Source of the DNA: Certhia americana | Lineage: Eukaryota; Chordata; Aves; Passeriformes; Certhiidae | DNA: 64,000 nt | Direction of reading: 5' to 3' | Assembly (NCBI GenBank): GCA_018697195.1 | Contig: CM031858.1 | Coordinates: 130,123,765-130,187,764, forward strand | In this document: piece after piece, positions 36,081 through 50,096 of the stretch | How positions within the stretch are numbered: the stretch's first letter is position 1 | Layout of the letters: each line of letters opens with the position of its first letter | Notes under the pieces: model-generated | The model's input: only the letters and a program-made list of their open reading frames with translations | Told to the model about the DNA's origin: nothing | Databases searched by the model: none | Program-made: the position numbers and the translations under genes

Positions 36081-39000
36081 AGCCCCAGCATCAAACCTCC
36101 AAGTTCTCATCAGGGGATTAATTCCTCCTTCTCATCTTCATCAGGAGCATGCACTTGAGCCCTCTGCGTGGGAAATAGACACATCTCCATGTGGCAGAAA
36201 CACCCAGCCAATGATTACACCCATCAGCTAATGGATGGACACATATCCCAGCCAGTTCTGCCTAGGTACAGAATGCAGACATATTATCCCCAGCTGCAAG
36301 CACTATCAAGGAATTATTATATATATTTTATAATGGAATAAAGAGATTGTAAGGGAAATGGAACCTCAAAGGAAGAAGTTCAGACATCCTGAAGACAACA
36401 AGCAGAGGTACTTAGAAAGATGAATATTAAGCCTAAACACAAGTTTATCAGAGGTAGCTGAGTCCCATGTCACAGAATAAGATGATCTTTTGGTGTCATT
36501 CTATGAGAGCTATGATGATTCACCTGAAGATCCATTGTGAAGGCTGGAAGCCATGTTGTCAAAGGACTTGTCCTGAGAAAAAAACCACAGGATGAATGCT
36601 AGCCCAGTGCCATGCATATGAATCTTGTTGTCTGGAAGGGAGCCATCCTGCAAGACTCTCCAGCACCAGTAGGCTCAAGTAGGTCCCTCTTTGGCTCCTT
36701 GGTGGCACACATGAGCACCTCCTAAGGCTCTTTGTCTTGTTCTTGTCTTTTTCCTCACCTGCTCTCTATGGCCCTTCACTCTGGGCAGGGTTCTGGTGGT
36801 TGCTGGTTGCTGCTGATCATTTCAGACAGACTTTTTAGCTCCCTCAATGTTTCTGACCCTGCCCCATCCTGGATGTGACTATAAATGATGTTCCTTCTTC
36901 ACATCTTGCCCCAGATTTTCTTCTATCTTCTCTCCCCATCCTTCAGTCTCCAAAGTGCTTGGCATATGTCTTTCTTCCACCTGGTGTGGGCTCCATGGGT
37001 ATGCAATGGGCACAGATGCTAATTAGTGACTGATGCAATGGTGCAGCCATGCCTTGGATGTAAATAAGGCACGTGCTTCTGGGTGAATATGTGAGGTCCT
37101 TTGAGAGCACTTCAGAGGAGACCAACCTGCTGCTCAGGCCAGGTGTGACCGCTGCAAAAAATCTCTCAAATACTCAGAAGACTTCCTGGGTGCTATTCAC
37201 ACAGTGCTTTGAAAACTTCCCTCAGTGCTCAACTGTGAAAAGTGAAAAATTCACTATGAATCTTTAGAAAGGGATCTATAGGCAGATTTGGAGGAGTTGG
37301 TCAAACTTTCAGATGGCATCCATTTCTCACCCCCTCTCTGGCCCTATTTACTAAAAGAAATCGAGTTCAAAAAAAGGAAGTAAAATCAAGGAAAAGATGT
37401 TTCTAAAGTGAAGTTATTAACAATAAATAAAATGAGAAAACAAATCAGAATAAAGTAAGTGCATCAAGATGATCCCAATAATTTCAACACAAAACCAGTT
37501 AATCCTTTTAAGTGTTAAGAGAGGCTCTTCAGGAAGCAGCTGTCCCTTTGGTTACAAACACACTAGAGCCAATTTAGCATAGAAACTGGAGCTGCCTAAA
37601 TAGTTTACTTTTGAGACATTACTATCTAATGTTCACATCACAGAGCCAGTTATAAAGCTCCCTTCTTAGATTTCCGTTCTCACATTGTAGGTAACCCTTT
37701 CCTCCCCTCTGCAGGCAGATTCCAACAGATGAGAGATTTCAACAGAACAACTCAGAAACAGACAACTCATTTCTACAGAAAACAGAATTTTGACAAGTCT
37801 TATTAGCCAGAAATTATTTGGGGCAACAGCAAGGGCTCTTTTAGCACAAAATAATTTTTCTTTATGAGCCAACATTTAAATCTAAAATATTTTATTCAGA
37901 GTAGAGATTCTAGGGACAGACACATGCATGCGTGCACACATGGCATAGAGTGAAGTCCAAGAAAGCCCAGACATTTCCTAGACGTCAAACACAAACAGCA
38001 AACATCGATAAAGAAGCCACTTCCCAGAGGACTGGGCCTGGAGCTGCAGTTGCAGACGCAGCAGATGTCCTCTTGGCTCAATGCTTCTTCTGCACAGACT
38101 TTGTTTGGGCGCTGGCTGGGAAGCAGAAGACAGGGACAACAGAGAGTTTTGACAATGTCTCTGTAAAACAACTGTACTTGGGGGAACTGGAGAGCCAGTC
38201 TTCTCTCAACAGTCTCACTGACCTTAAAGGTGAGACATCCCAGACTGGTCCTAAGGGTTCATGAACTTTGCTGACTCGGCCAGGTGACCTCTCCCTCCCC
38301 AGGCTGCAAGCAAATCTGCTGCAAGGACTGATTGGGACTACCCCAGATTTGAACTTGGCAAGTGGCAGGTTTGGGAAAAGTCCCATTTACATCCACAGAA
38401 TGAAAAGTATATGGTGCCTTATAGAGCAGACACTGCACATCTGCAAACATTTCCCTAAGCCTTCATTTCCCTCCCTCTCCCCTGCTTTGTAAGTAAAAAA
38501 ATTAACATGCAAGATGTTTCCTGAAGATTTTGGCATAGTCTTATCTGGATAAAAGGTCTCATAATGACTCTGCTGCCAACTTATAGAAATTTCAACACAG
38601 AACTATTCTATAAAAATAGCTGCTTGCCAGGGTTTGTTTGTTTTCTTCCCAACCGCTGCTTGACATTCCCTCATCTGCAAACTCAAAAATAAACGTGTAC
38701 AATTTATTATTTCTGTCATCATTCTTCTCCTAAAGAAGGCAACTTGCAGTCAGCTTTCTATTTTGGAAATAAGCTAGAAGTCAAGTAGTTTGTCTCTTGT
38801 ACACTTTTAGAGTAGTAAAACTTGCTAGTTATTTCTTTGCTGACTTAGCCTCTGAGCAGTGTTGGGCATGCTGCCTGAAGCTTCCACAGCTGATTCCAAA
38901 ACCTCCTGTACCCCACCAAGAGCAGTACTTGCAGTAAAGCTTGCAGGAGTGATTTTGGGGTTTCCAAGAGGCTGGGATTTTACTACCATCCCCCAGGAGA

Positions 39001-40009
39001 CTGCCCTGGCTGAACGGCAAGACAGGGAGCAGGGGCTGAGCCCTGAGAGCTTTGCCTGAGGGTGATGCTTTCTATTCATGTGCACCACCATGCTGATGGG
39101 CACTGAGCAGCAGTGAGGCAGTGTCACCCTGTGCCCCTTTTTAAGGAAAAGTGGAGAGAACGGAGCTGTTATGTTTTCCCCTCCACAGCTGGCTGCTCTT
39201 CTTTCCCATATTTTGGAGGAGCAGTGATGATAGTACCACTCTGATGCTGTCATTATACTAAATAGTAATAAAAAATGTATATTCTGGGTTCTGGAATCCT
39301 ACATTCTTGGCCTTGCCTGACAGGGCAGAATCCTTGTCTCTCATCCAGACAGCTTGGAATCTGAGGGTGAATAATTGAGTGGGTGTGGGAAGACCCAATT
39401 TTCTATCTTCCATCACAGACTCATTTTGTGACAAGAAAAAGAGCTACAGAGAAGTGCCCAGTTGGCTCATCCTTTGAAAACCAGACCCTAAACCTTCTGT
39501 GCCCAAGCTCTCCATCCCCAGTTAGTGTAAGAAGCACTTCCCTGTGTCCTGTTGAGAAATGTATTCAAAACTGGGAAGCACTTAGTGATGGGGATAGATG
39601 CTCCCTGTAACCTGGGGATTATTGTCTTGGCATGTCTGATTGCTCTTGGTGGGTCAGGACCACCCACACTGGCGGAAACTGAGCCCCTGCTGCCACACTG
39701 GCTTTGTGAGGGCATGGGGAGCAGAGGGCTTTGGCTGGGTGAAGCAAGGGGCTGGAGGTGTGCTTCACCCAGGACTCATGGCAAGGACAGCCCCAGCAAG
39801 AGGAGACAGGCCTATGGCTTCCTCACTCCAAAGAGGAGGGAAAGAGAAGATTCGGACCCAGTTGTCTGGTATAAACATTAAAGGGATTTTGCATGCTTGT
39901 ATTTTTTTCCTCAGAGAAAAATCATGCTGCTTTGGGTTGCCATGGTTCCTGGTTTCCCTGGTTACCTCTCAGTATGGGAGTAGGGGATGAGCGATGAGGG
40001 GAGGGAAGG
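36081..40009. other. Non-coding span, no exon recognised
   Basis: No exon or transposon recognised. A block at 38630-38780 with forkhead-like GTTTGTTTGTTTTC, RUNX-like AACCGC and AT-rich words could be regulatory, but the evidence is thin. Confidence 0.5.
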
Positions 40010-40200
40010 AGGAGCCAAAAAAAGACAGGGGCCAATTACAAAGATCCTGAGCAAGGCAGATGACGTCAGCAGGCCTTTTTTTCTGGGGAAAAAGAACAAA
40101 AAGACTGAATGAGTGTTTCTCGGCAAGGACGGTGGCCGTGTTTTGTACCCTTTGATGTTTTATAATTCAAAAGGGGGAGAAGATTATACAACAGAATTAA
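40010..40200. promoter_or_regulatory. Candidate regulatory element: CRE and TCF/LEF motifs
   Basis: A full palindromic CRE TGACGTCA lies at 40061-40068, extended to TGACGTCAGCA, which also fits a Maf half-site. A consensus TCF/LEF site CCTTTGATGTT is at 40149-40159. The interval has no recognisable transposon and is bordered by GA-rich DNA. A CpG-containing full CRE is rarer by chance than an AT-rich motif because CpG is depleted in such DNA. Confidence 0.3.
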
Positions 40201-42239
40201 TCACCAGTGAAAACGTACGGCCCAGTGTTTAATACTTCCTCAAACTTAGAAGCAAGAGGATCATTGGCGAGAGAACCATGATGCAAAATAAGAAATCACA
40301 GCCATGGGAGTACCTGGGACCATGTGTAGACTGGCAGGCAAGGCCAGGCTGCTGGTAATGGCTTTTGCAATGGACCATTGCAGCCAGGCAGGAGAAAAGT
40401 GTTGATGTAACTCCAGCTCCAGAGAGCTCCAACACAGCACTCTTGGCCAGCCCCATCCTGCAGAGCCTCATGCAGATCATTCCCTTCCAAGAATTAACAG
40501 GATAATGTATGCAAGAAAGGCTTCTTTACATGGCCAAGTCCTCAGTCCTTACTGAAAGTCCCATGCTGTTTTTGAGTAGTCAAGCTCCGAGCAAGGACTA
40601 AACCAAGCCTGTGTAAACCCTCTTTATACAACCACATGTTTCAGTGGTGGGACAAGAAACCCAATCTGATCCCAGCGGCAGGGCGCCAATAATCCTCTCA
40701 CCTTTCTCTTAATATCCTGGGACTCAGTGATATATGTCAGGCCATTTAAACCCCAGCAGCAGAGTTCAGGTGCTGTGCCAATTATATTGAGTGGATGGGG
40801 AGATATGCTAGTTGAACAAGAAATAGGTCAGAGGAACGATTTAGCTAATAAATTATAGTAATGAAAAGTTCTTTCGGGAGCTGTTGGGTTTGTAGTTCTG
40901 CAGAGGAGAAGAGGGTCAGCAGGAGCAAAGAGAAAAATGGGAGGACCTGGCAGTAGACCTCAGTGGAGCAATGAACAGGCAACTGAGAAGATGGGAAATC
41001 AGATGAACTGAGCACATCTGGTCTTTGTGGCACAGACCCTGCTATAATGGCACTAAATGTGGCACAGAGGTTCTTGGGGCAAAACTGCTGCCCTAACTGA
41101 GCTTCTCTGCCCAGGTCAAAATAGGCAGTTTCTCATCATGGCTACTTAGCTGGGATACAGTGTCTAAGCTGCACAGCAGTATTGGCCTCCAGCCCAGACA
41201 GTGGCTCACTTAGCACTGGGCATCTTTGTACAGCGTTTCATTCACCCCCACAGAAATATCTACATCCCTGTCCAAAATCTGCTGATGTCAAGTTTTTCCA
41301 GTGCTGGGCTTTGACTCAAGTCCAAGTCTGGTGTCTAGATACAGTTAGCAAAACTGAAATCGCTGCCAGGAACACATGGAATCCTTAAGTTGCCTTCGTT
41401 ACCAGCTCACTTTGAAATGATTCCTAAGGACTCTCTTGTGTTCTGATTGATGGGGTTTGGAAGGGCAGGGGAAAGTTTCTCTGCAGAGTCCCACGGCTGC
41501 ATGTGTTCTACCTGATAGATAGATAAACCATGACAAAACACACTTTCCAAAAGTACTAATGGCAATCTATTGAAGGTTCTACAGGGAGAGCAGGACATTA
41601 CTGCATATTGGGCAAAAATTACAAAAATGAGTAAACAAGGTATTTTTGGAGTTCTGTTTCTGTTTGCAATAACAGAGATAACTTCAAAGTTAAGTTGTAC
41701 TCACTGCAAACGAAGGCATAGAGATTTGTGACATCTAATTTTAGGTGTTTGGAAGTTAGATGACTGTTGCCAGCCAGAGGCATAGAGAGGAGGGCAGCCA
41801 GGACTGCACACCTTGGAGCTGTCCCTCCTGGGCACCTCTTGTAGGATGGGATAAAGCCTCTCCTGGTGGTGCCTATTTCTCTCCACCATTTTCAGACAAA
41901 GCCCAGCAAACTGATTTTAGTTATCTGACTGCTGAGTGCACCATGTCAAATGTACAAGGTCCACCTGTACTTTCTGTGATGGCTGTTGACAGAGTAGCGT
42001 CTCCTGTCCCCAGAGCTCCTGCTGATTGTGCCCAGGCCTGGAACTCCTCCTCGCAGCATCAGCTAAAACTGACACTGGAAGGAGATAGGCAGAGGAAGGA
42101 ACACTCCCCTATAGAGAAGACACTTTGGGTTTCTGGTTTCTCATTTCTTTCTGCCATACAGAATCCAGACCACAAAGGTTATTGCATATTGTTGGCGAAT
42201 TTAATTTAGGCCTGATGCTGAGCGAACCACAGAAACAGG
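40201..42239. other. Non-coding span, no exon recognised
   Basis: Short frames only. A possible small conserved-looking patch at about 40680-40780 (homeodomain-type ATAATCC, T-box-type TCACCT) cannot be judged without comparison. Confidence 0.5.
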
Positions 42240-42480
42240 GCCTCCATCAGAGCACTTATTTTTGTAGTGAGAGTTGAAGAAGTAGTTTGAAAAATAATCT
42301 CCATCATTCATGAGATGTTATAAATTGGCTCCTTTATGCATTAGAGACAGGGCAATAAATGCCAAAGGGGATTTATTGGTTATTGCTGCTCTGATAAAAG
42401 GGTCATTAAGAGTTGTAAAAGTCTAAACGATAATGGGGAGATGTTGTAAATGCTGTAAGTGAATAGAATGAAAGAACATG
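42240..42480. promoter_or_regulatory. Possible conserved non-coding element with homeodomain-type motifs
   Basis: AT-rich and organised: TTTATGCATTAG near 42333, CAATAAAT at 42353-42360, TTTATTGG near 42373 and TGATAA at 42392-42397. CAATAAA/TTTATTG words resemble posterior HOX/CDX sites. No repeat family fits. The assignment rests on motif density only. Confidence 0.22.
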
Positions 42481-45400
42481 ATATACCCGTCAGCTGAGGT
42501 CACTTCCTAATAGTTTAGAACCCTCTTCTAAACACTGAAGAGAAATCTGGGTTTGTCCAGCCAGGCAACTGAAAATTCCCATCAGCCACTCTGAGCTGAG
42601 CTCCTGGAGCTTCCTAAGCAGCACCTGATTGACAAGCATCCTGCAAAAGCCCAAGCCTGCAGAATAAGTCTCTGTACCATGTAGGGACTGGTCTCTGAAA
42701 GGGCAGGCATGAGGCACAGGGGTGTGTCATATGTGATACAGCACCAGGGACTGTTCAGAGAAAGGCACTAAAACACTCGTGTGGAGGAACAGACCTACAT
42801 GCCCCAAATCTGCACCTCTGATGCAGACAAGCCTCATCCTCCTCTTAAATGCAAAGGGAGTTTTTTTTAAATATCCTCGCAGGTCTGCCAGCTATTTGCT
42901 TTACCTGCTCTGCACACACCGTCTAAGTCCCATCAAAATTTAAATGTGAAAATCATTCTTAAATGAACGCCATCAATTCCCATAGCTTATTATTAGCAGA
43001 GCTGCTGAAAGCATCTGTTATTAGGGTCTTCCTTCTTAAGCACGTCCCTTAGGAGCCTTGTTTTCTGTTTATGATTTTGTCAAACTTGAACTGAAATTTT
43101 TTCATTCTGAATCTCTCTCTCCTGCTGAATTACTGTGGAACATTTTAGGTAGAACAGTACAGCTGTGAGGCTAGAGGAAAAGACATCATTTTGTCTGTGT
43201 TAAAGTAAGACACTGGTGACTTTTTCTTCGAGGAAGGCTAATTTCTCTGTACTCAGAAGTCTGTCAGGACAGCATGATTTCTTTTCAGTTATCTGCTTTT
43301 TTGCAATTTCACAGGTAAGTTAGGGAAATCCGTTAAATTATGTTCTTCGGCAGTTGAAAAAATCAACATAATCAGTCAAGATGCAGTACATGGCATCCTA
43401 TTTCCTGGGTGCTCCAGCCCAAGGTGGCCATAACCTTAGATGCAGTTACAGGACAGAATGTCAGTCCAGCAAGGGCTAGATGTCAATCTAAGGGGAGATT
43501 GCAATTTTAGGTCCCCTAATAGGAGCTGTGAATAAAGAAGAAGTGTGTTGCCATAAAGAAGAAGTTGCCCAGTATGAATGCAGAGCTGTGAGAGATGTAG
43601 GGCCTGATTTATAGAATATAGGCAGGATAAACTGTGGGAAGAGGGAGAGGAAGTTTACATCAAGGCAAGAAATTGTGGATGCAGATGGAAATGGAAATTG
43701 AGATGGAGACAGATAAAACTGCAGGAGGCTTTTAGTTTGCAGGTGAGTTGGATGGGCTTCTCTGCAGTAGACCTGAGGGAACTACCCTTGGTTTGTCCTC
43801 CCCACTCCCTTGTGTGGGTAAAACACCCCCTCTCCTACCTCTTGGGAGTGTTATTGCAATTGTAAGGTCAAACATCTGCAGATGGGAAATGTTGAGGATT
43901 CTGCACATCTTCTATTTTGCAGAGCTACTCTAGCAATACAATCATATGAAAAATCCTGAGTAAGAATAAATAGCTGTCTCCAAAGCAGGGTTTGAAGAAT
44001 GTACAGTAACCAAGGATTGGGCACACTCAGCACAGAGTAAACAAACTGCTCATCCTGAGCACCAGGGCAGGAGAAAACACCACTGGGTGATCAAGTGGCT
44101 AGAGATAAATGTATCATGAATCATTTGCCACCTGGAAACAAATGTCAGTTGAGTAAGCATCCTAATTCTGGCATTTCTTAAATTTTCAGTATTTGCCTTT
44201 GCAACCTAAGCATGCTTCTGTGATACATTTGATATCATGGCACACTGCATATTGAGACACTGCAGACTGTCTCTGACCTAGTAAGTGAGGCACGTCAGAT
44301 TTATTCCCGTAACAAGACTCGAGCAGGCACACCACAGACCTGTTCTCTGCAGCAGATGAGCTAAGGAGCTTGGCACTTCACCTGGCCTTAATTCCCCCAG
44401 CCCAGGCTCAGACCAGCCAAGGCTCCTTGTGACACCTGATGGAATGCAGAAACTCTATGGAGCCCAGCTTGGTTAGTAACTCATGTGCTCTGGGAGGTAC
44501 TGTAAGTACCTTGAAATATCAATTTCACACACGTAAACTAATCTGAAGAGGATTAAAAGATTGGTTGGCATTTGAGCAAACAAGAAGGATTTTTTTTTTT
44601 CCTAGGGGGATCTATGAATCATCTTTTATTTGACAAGTCAGAGAATTTTCAGATATTAAAATACATCTTGAAAATAATTCTAAACCCTTGACTTATTTTA
44701 ATCCAAAGAGAACTGTTGTTGACTATACCTGGTTTTAAAAGCTTTTCATGTTTTGGTCAGGAGCAAGTACAATGATGCATTTTACAGCTTCACTATGAAA
44801 TATAAGGAATAAATAATTTCTGAATGTCACATAAAATGAGAAGTTATTGTTTGAATTATTTACTGAATACTCACAAATAAGGAATTTGTGTAGAGAAAAT
44901 AGGGACAACTGTGCATACACAATTGGGAAGAAGTATGTCAATAAAATAGTATGAACAACTGTAAATTGTAAACAACTGTAAACAACATTTTAAAAACAAG
45001 TAACAGTATCAGAGGTTTCTCAGACAAATATCTTCAAGCAATTGACTAATTATGACATTAGTCAGAAAAAAATGGACCAGTCCCAGCCCAGCAAATTATC
45101 AGCATCCTCAGAGAGGATAACCTCATTTCCAGGGCACCACTGAGAACAGACAAACAAGTTGGTTCTGTTTTACATTTAAGTTCTGTTTTCTTGTTGCTAT
45201 AAATTGGATGCTGTTGTTTTGGTTTTCAGTGCTTATGGCTAAGTTACTTACAAGCAGCATGACTGTAACTTCATCCAGGAAAATGATTGTGGATTTATTT
45301 ACAAGATATTCATTTACACTTGTGTAACCAAGCAGAGAATTTTCCTCCAACCTGCATGTTCTCACCTGGCATTCTTCCTGTTTGCTTGCTTTTAATTACT

Positions 45401-46037
45401 TCTAATATGCATGCTAATGTTCTTAATAACTTGGCTCATGAAATCTACATCTGCAGTGGGCTTTTAATTTACAGCTTGAATTATATTGTTTTAATTTTCT
45501 TCTTTCTAATAACAAAGCAGCTACTGATCTTTCAGATGTGATCAGAGGATTTAAACATTTCTTTGTTGTGCAATGGGATGCTCATTGGTATACCAGTACC
45601 TTTCCTGGAGTGAGGCTGGAACACACAGAGGACAACCTTGCATTTGTACTGGTCAGTACTTCATCCACTGACAAGCCCTGAGCATCCTTTTGCACAAAGG
45701 AACCTTGTTCCAGCCCCTGTTCCCTTTATCAGTTCTGCTTCTTGACTCTCATATCCCTTCCCTTTTCCACATTTAAAGCAATCTCACAGCCTTCATAGAC
45801 AGCAATCTGCCCCCTCTACCCCAAACCCTGACTGAGATTGCTGTTTTTTCCTTTACTCACGTGCCAGTCTGGCTCTCACAACTTACAGCACAGCAGGAGC
45901 CTCCCATGCACTAACAAACCTCACATCCGGGGATTGACTTAGAAGTCACGAGTGTAAGATAATGGGGAGGCATTTGCTTTCGTGGTTTCAAGCCTTTCCA
46001 TGTTTCTATCTAATCATGAAGGTTGGGAATTCGTTTG

Positions 46038-46040
<3 letters not shown>
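42481..46040. other. Non-coding span, no exon recognised
   Basis: AT-rich non-coding DNA with no nameable exon or transposon. Confidence 0.55.

Positions 46041-46075
<35 letters not shown>
46041..46075. repeat. Poly-T run (35)
   Basis: Uninterrupted T35, the longest homopolymer in the window outside the left edge. No SINE or processed pseudogene is seen on the side where it would form an A tail. Confidence 0.92.
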
Positions 46076-46080
<5 letters not shown>

Positions 46081-49000
46081 AAAGAAGAAGTATAACTGAG
46101 ATTATTCATCAGGCACTTCTGGAATGTGAGTTAAAAGCAAAACATAAAATGAATATAATGCTTTAGAAGTTCAAGAGAAGCAGAACCACTGCGGAGAATA
46201 ATTTTTGGATTACTTTCATTGTGTTACACAGTAGATAATTAATAAAAGTAAATAAATTCTGAGTTCACATAGCAAATAATGATTGTGACAGATAATCTAC
46301 ACTGTAAAAATTCTAGGCTTGGCCCAGATTTTTAAACATAAACTAGTTTTCTGAAAAACAGTGTTTTATATACATGCACTTTAAAAGCTCTTTAACTCTG
46401 CTGTACTATGTGGAGTAAATAAATATCAAACTCTGTATTTACATACACTGAATGTGCACAGTAATGTGTTTTGAGAGTTAATAATGCATGAAGGGTGCCC
46501 AGGGTAGAGGTGGAAGCTTGGCCTCTGCTGAGATGTAAAGGGGGTCATGTGGATTTAACTGTTACCTGTGAGATTTTTCTGGGGTTTGTTGGTTTGTTGT
46601 TTGAAAACAAAAAAATTTTTTTAAAGTTTCACAGAAAGCAAAGTGAGAGAAAGGTTTCAAGTGAAACAAATACCAGCTTAATGAAAAATAATACTACAGT
46701 TTTATAAATTTATATTTTTTTACATTCTATATTAAGTAAAATATAATAAAATAAAACCCTTAAAAATAAACTACTGAGAAGATGTTCATAGAACATCTTT
46801 GTGAACTTCTTCATCAACAACATACTAGACAATCCAAGCTGTATAATCTCCTTTGTCCACTACGTTTGCCCTATGTATCCTTGAGCATCAATCTCTGCTT
46901 CCTGTTGTTAAGTCTTTTTCTTTCTTTCTAAGCGCCACAGTTGTGCTCCTCAGGCACAATTCATGTGGTTCCTCACACCTTCCCCAGCCAGCTCTCTCAG
47001 AACGGGGTGAATGGCCCACAGGAGACTCCTCTCTCTCCCCGTTTGCTCAGTTGGAGCCGGGATGATGAGCTGGAGCAGCACACAGGCACTCATCTCAAGA
47101 TAGGCGACAGGAATCCTACCCCTCTTCCCAGTAACTCTCATTTCCTGGTTTTCCCAGGATTAAACACTGTTTGGCCCCAGAGGGAAAAAAAGGAAACACA
47201 ACAACAAAGGAGAAATCTGATTCCAGTGGGAGCTGTTGATGAAAAGCATTTAGGCACAGCTCTAAAAGGGAGGCAGAAATACTCACTTGTGTCTCACTTC
47301 AGGTGACACACATCAATAAAGCAGTGTGAAAGCGAAGGGATCTGCTGACCTTCAGAGCAGAGCTTCCATGGGAAACACATTTTGTGATTTGGCTCAGGTA
47401 TGTCAAGAGTCATTAAATTGGGAAATTACAAAACTGAAGGCCGGTGCTATTGGGAATCAGAAGGGAGCACAGAAATGGACGAATTCTGTACTGATCAATT
47501 TAATAAAAGATAGTGGCAGTTTGAGAGCTGACAAGCAATCAAACAAGAGCAAAGTTCTCCCACAATGGCTGGCATCAGATGGGGCATGGTGTTTACTAGG
47601 TGGGAAAGACTGCCCTGCCCTTCTCCACCAGGAACCAGTTTGTGGACAAACATGTTAATTCAAGGTCCCAAATGACTTCAGTATTTCAGGCCATTAGCCT
47701 GATCCTCAGCTCCTATTGAAGCTTTGTTTATCAGTGCTAACAACCTATTTCACAAGGCAAGCCTTTATTTTGGCTGACATACTGTATTCCCAAAGGCTGA
47801 TGTAACATAGGTCACAAATGTCTGGTGACAAATCTCTTCCATCCTCTCTAATTTCCATGTGAAATCAACTTGCATGTATCCCAGATTATATACAGCCAAG
47901 CAAGGAGATGGTGTCTTGGCACAAGCACGTTTAAATCCCCCAGGTGCAAGGAAGGAGAAACAAAGATTCATTACAGTAATAAAGTTTCAGCCTTCTAGGG
48001 ATGAGGTCAAGTGAGAGCAGCAGAGCACTGGCTAACAGGAGAGCAGATCTTATGCACATGGGAGCTATCAATAAGCCTTCTGACACATGTCTGTTAAGTA
48101 GGGTCCATTGAGGGAAAATATCTACCTTATCACTGAACATTTCACTGGGCAAGAAATGTTCATTGGGCAGTGTTGCACAAGCACGATTTTTTTTCTCTCT
48201 CTCTCTAAATTTGCTTTTTTAGCTTATTACCTTTGAACCTGGTCAGCAAGTAGTAAGTTCTGTCAATCTGTATGTTTAGTTCAACAGAAAAGCATTGTAT
48301 TATTTTGGCAGTCAGCAATTTTGTATTTGCTGAGAATCCTTCCTTTGTAATGATGGAAATTCAGTGTTTAGGGTAGGAACTGTTCACTGAAATCAAGTCT
48401 GGAAACTGCAAGGGTGCATACCAGAATGCTGCCCACTTCTTCAGAGCAAATGAAAATGTGCATTCTCCTTTATACACTACCACATATTAGTATGGTTTTT
48501 ACAGACGAAAGGCTGCTGCTGAAAATTACAAAGCAAACTGAAAAGTACAACTAATATCTAGGTTGCAATATGTTGCCAGAACATTCTTGAGGAACAGGAG
48601 CCTCCTGGGAGCAGTGTAGGTGGCATTCACTCACTTTGGAGCCCCAACGCTTATACCAAATTGCATTCCTTGCCACTGTGCATGCAGAGCCTGACTTAAT
48701 TTAGACTCTGCCCTCATAAGACCCTGACTTCCCTCCACTGCTCCCTATTGCAGACACAAGCAGCAGCCAGAATCTCCCAGGACTGGTCTCAAAAACCTCT
48801 TGCCCCTCCACTCAGTTCAGCAGAATTTCACGATGTACACATTAACTTGGATTTAATTTGGTACTTCTCCAAATGCCAACTGCAAAAACAAGGCGGAGGA
48901 GGAGGAGGAGGGAAGAAAACTCCACAACTGTGATACCTGCAGGCCAATAGTTCCATTAACCTTTCCAGGAAAAGGCAGGCACTCTTGTTTTCTAGCAGTC

Positions 49001-50096
49001 TGTCAGTTTTCTCCCTATTTATATATGTACTCTTTGCCTAGGTCATAAAGTGTCTAAACGAAAATTTATTGCAGGGACTGGTTATTGATTTGCAACCCTG
49101 CACATCTGGAAGACATGACCCTAAAAGAATGTCCATTCTTTGAAATAATGAAAATTTAAACTCTAGCTTAAAAGAAATTGTTTTAGGATAAAATTAACTG
49201 ACATTTTGAATGAAAAACACCGATGCTTGGGTTTATTTTATAGGAAAATCCTGTTTACAAAATACACCAGAGAGGTTTCAGTGATATTTGTGGGGCTGAT
49301 TGAATTCAGTGAAGCCACACTGGAGATTTTCAGAAATTAATTACACCCTGCTAAGTATATTGCAGAGAATGGTTACATGATAGCCACTTTTCAGGGTCCC
49401 TGATGTCAATGGGATGGATACTATAGTAGTCTCTCTTAAGATCCAGATATTTTTTTCTGTGAATGAAACAAGCTAGTCCATGACCAAGCAATTCAAGTAA
49501 ACTCCCTCTCTGGGAGGGAATCCAGGTTTCTCCCTCTGTCACTTTGTGTTTCATTCAATCATATCTTTGCCAAAACCTTGGAGTTCAAGGACTAAGCGTA
49601 AATTTCCTGTCAATTCCTGTCCAAGTCCTTGCTGCTGACATCCTGACTCACTGAAGAGGAAGATATTATCTATCTCTGTCAACAAACATCATTCTTCTTG
49701 CAATTCCTAGGGCAGGACCAACTCTTCACCTGTAAGGTCAGAGTTACATAAAGTTGGGAAGAAATTACTCTAACATGATGTACACAGGAAAAAACAGTGC
49801 AGCCAGCTAAGGCCAACCACAAAACCTGGTTTCCTCAGATTCTTCCATCACAAAAAAAAAACATATAAACATTTGGCTGACAAATTGTCTAAACAAAACT
49901 TTCACTAGCACTGTGCGCCAACACATTGACTCTTTGCTCATCTGAACTGTATATAAATCAACTTCTCCATAAGTTTCTTAATGATAGATCTTGTATCTAC
50001 CTGCCATCCAGGTTGTCTGTTTTATATGTGCAGATTGCACTTGCATTAACTCAAAACCACACAGATTTACAAGCAAAGAATCTGCTTTTGTTTTGA
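46076..50096. other. Non-coding span, no exon recognised
   Basis: Includes a TC dinucleotide run near 48190-48206 and a short GGA repeat near 48894-48912. A frame at 47326-47658 contains MGNTFCDL, which superficially resembles a myristoylation start, but it lacks splice support and domain content. Confidence 0.5.

Noticed and set aside
46041..46075. T35 as the tail of a minus-strand processed pseudogene
   Set aside because: Sequence to its right (46076-46700) shows no recognisable coding or RNA-derived sequence.
47326..47658. 110-codon frame containing MGNTFCDL, like a myristoylated protein start
   Set aside because: The motif is internal, the remaining sequence has no domain, and the following CAG|GTATGT alone does not make a gene.
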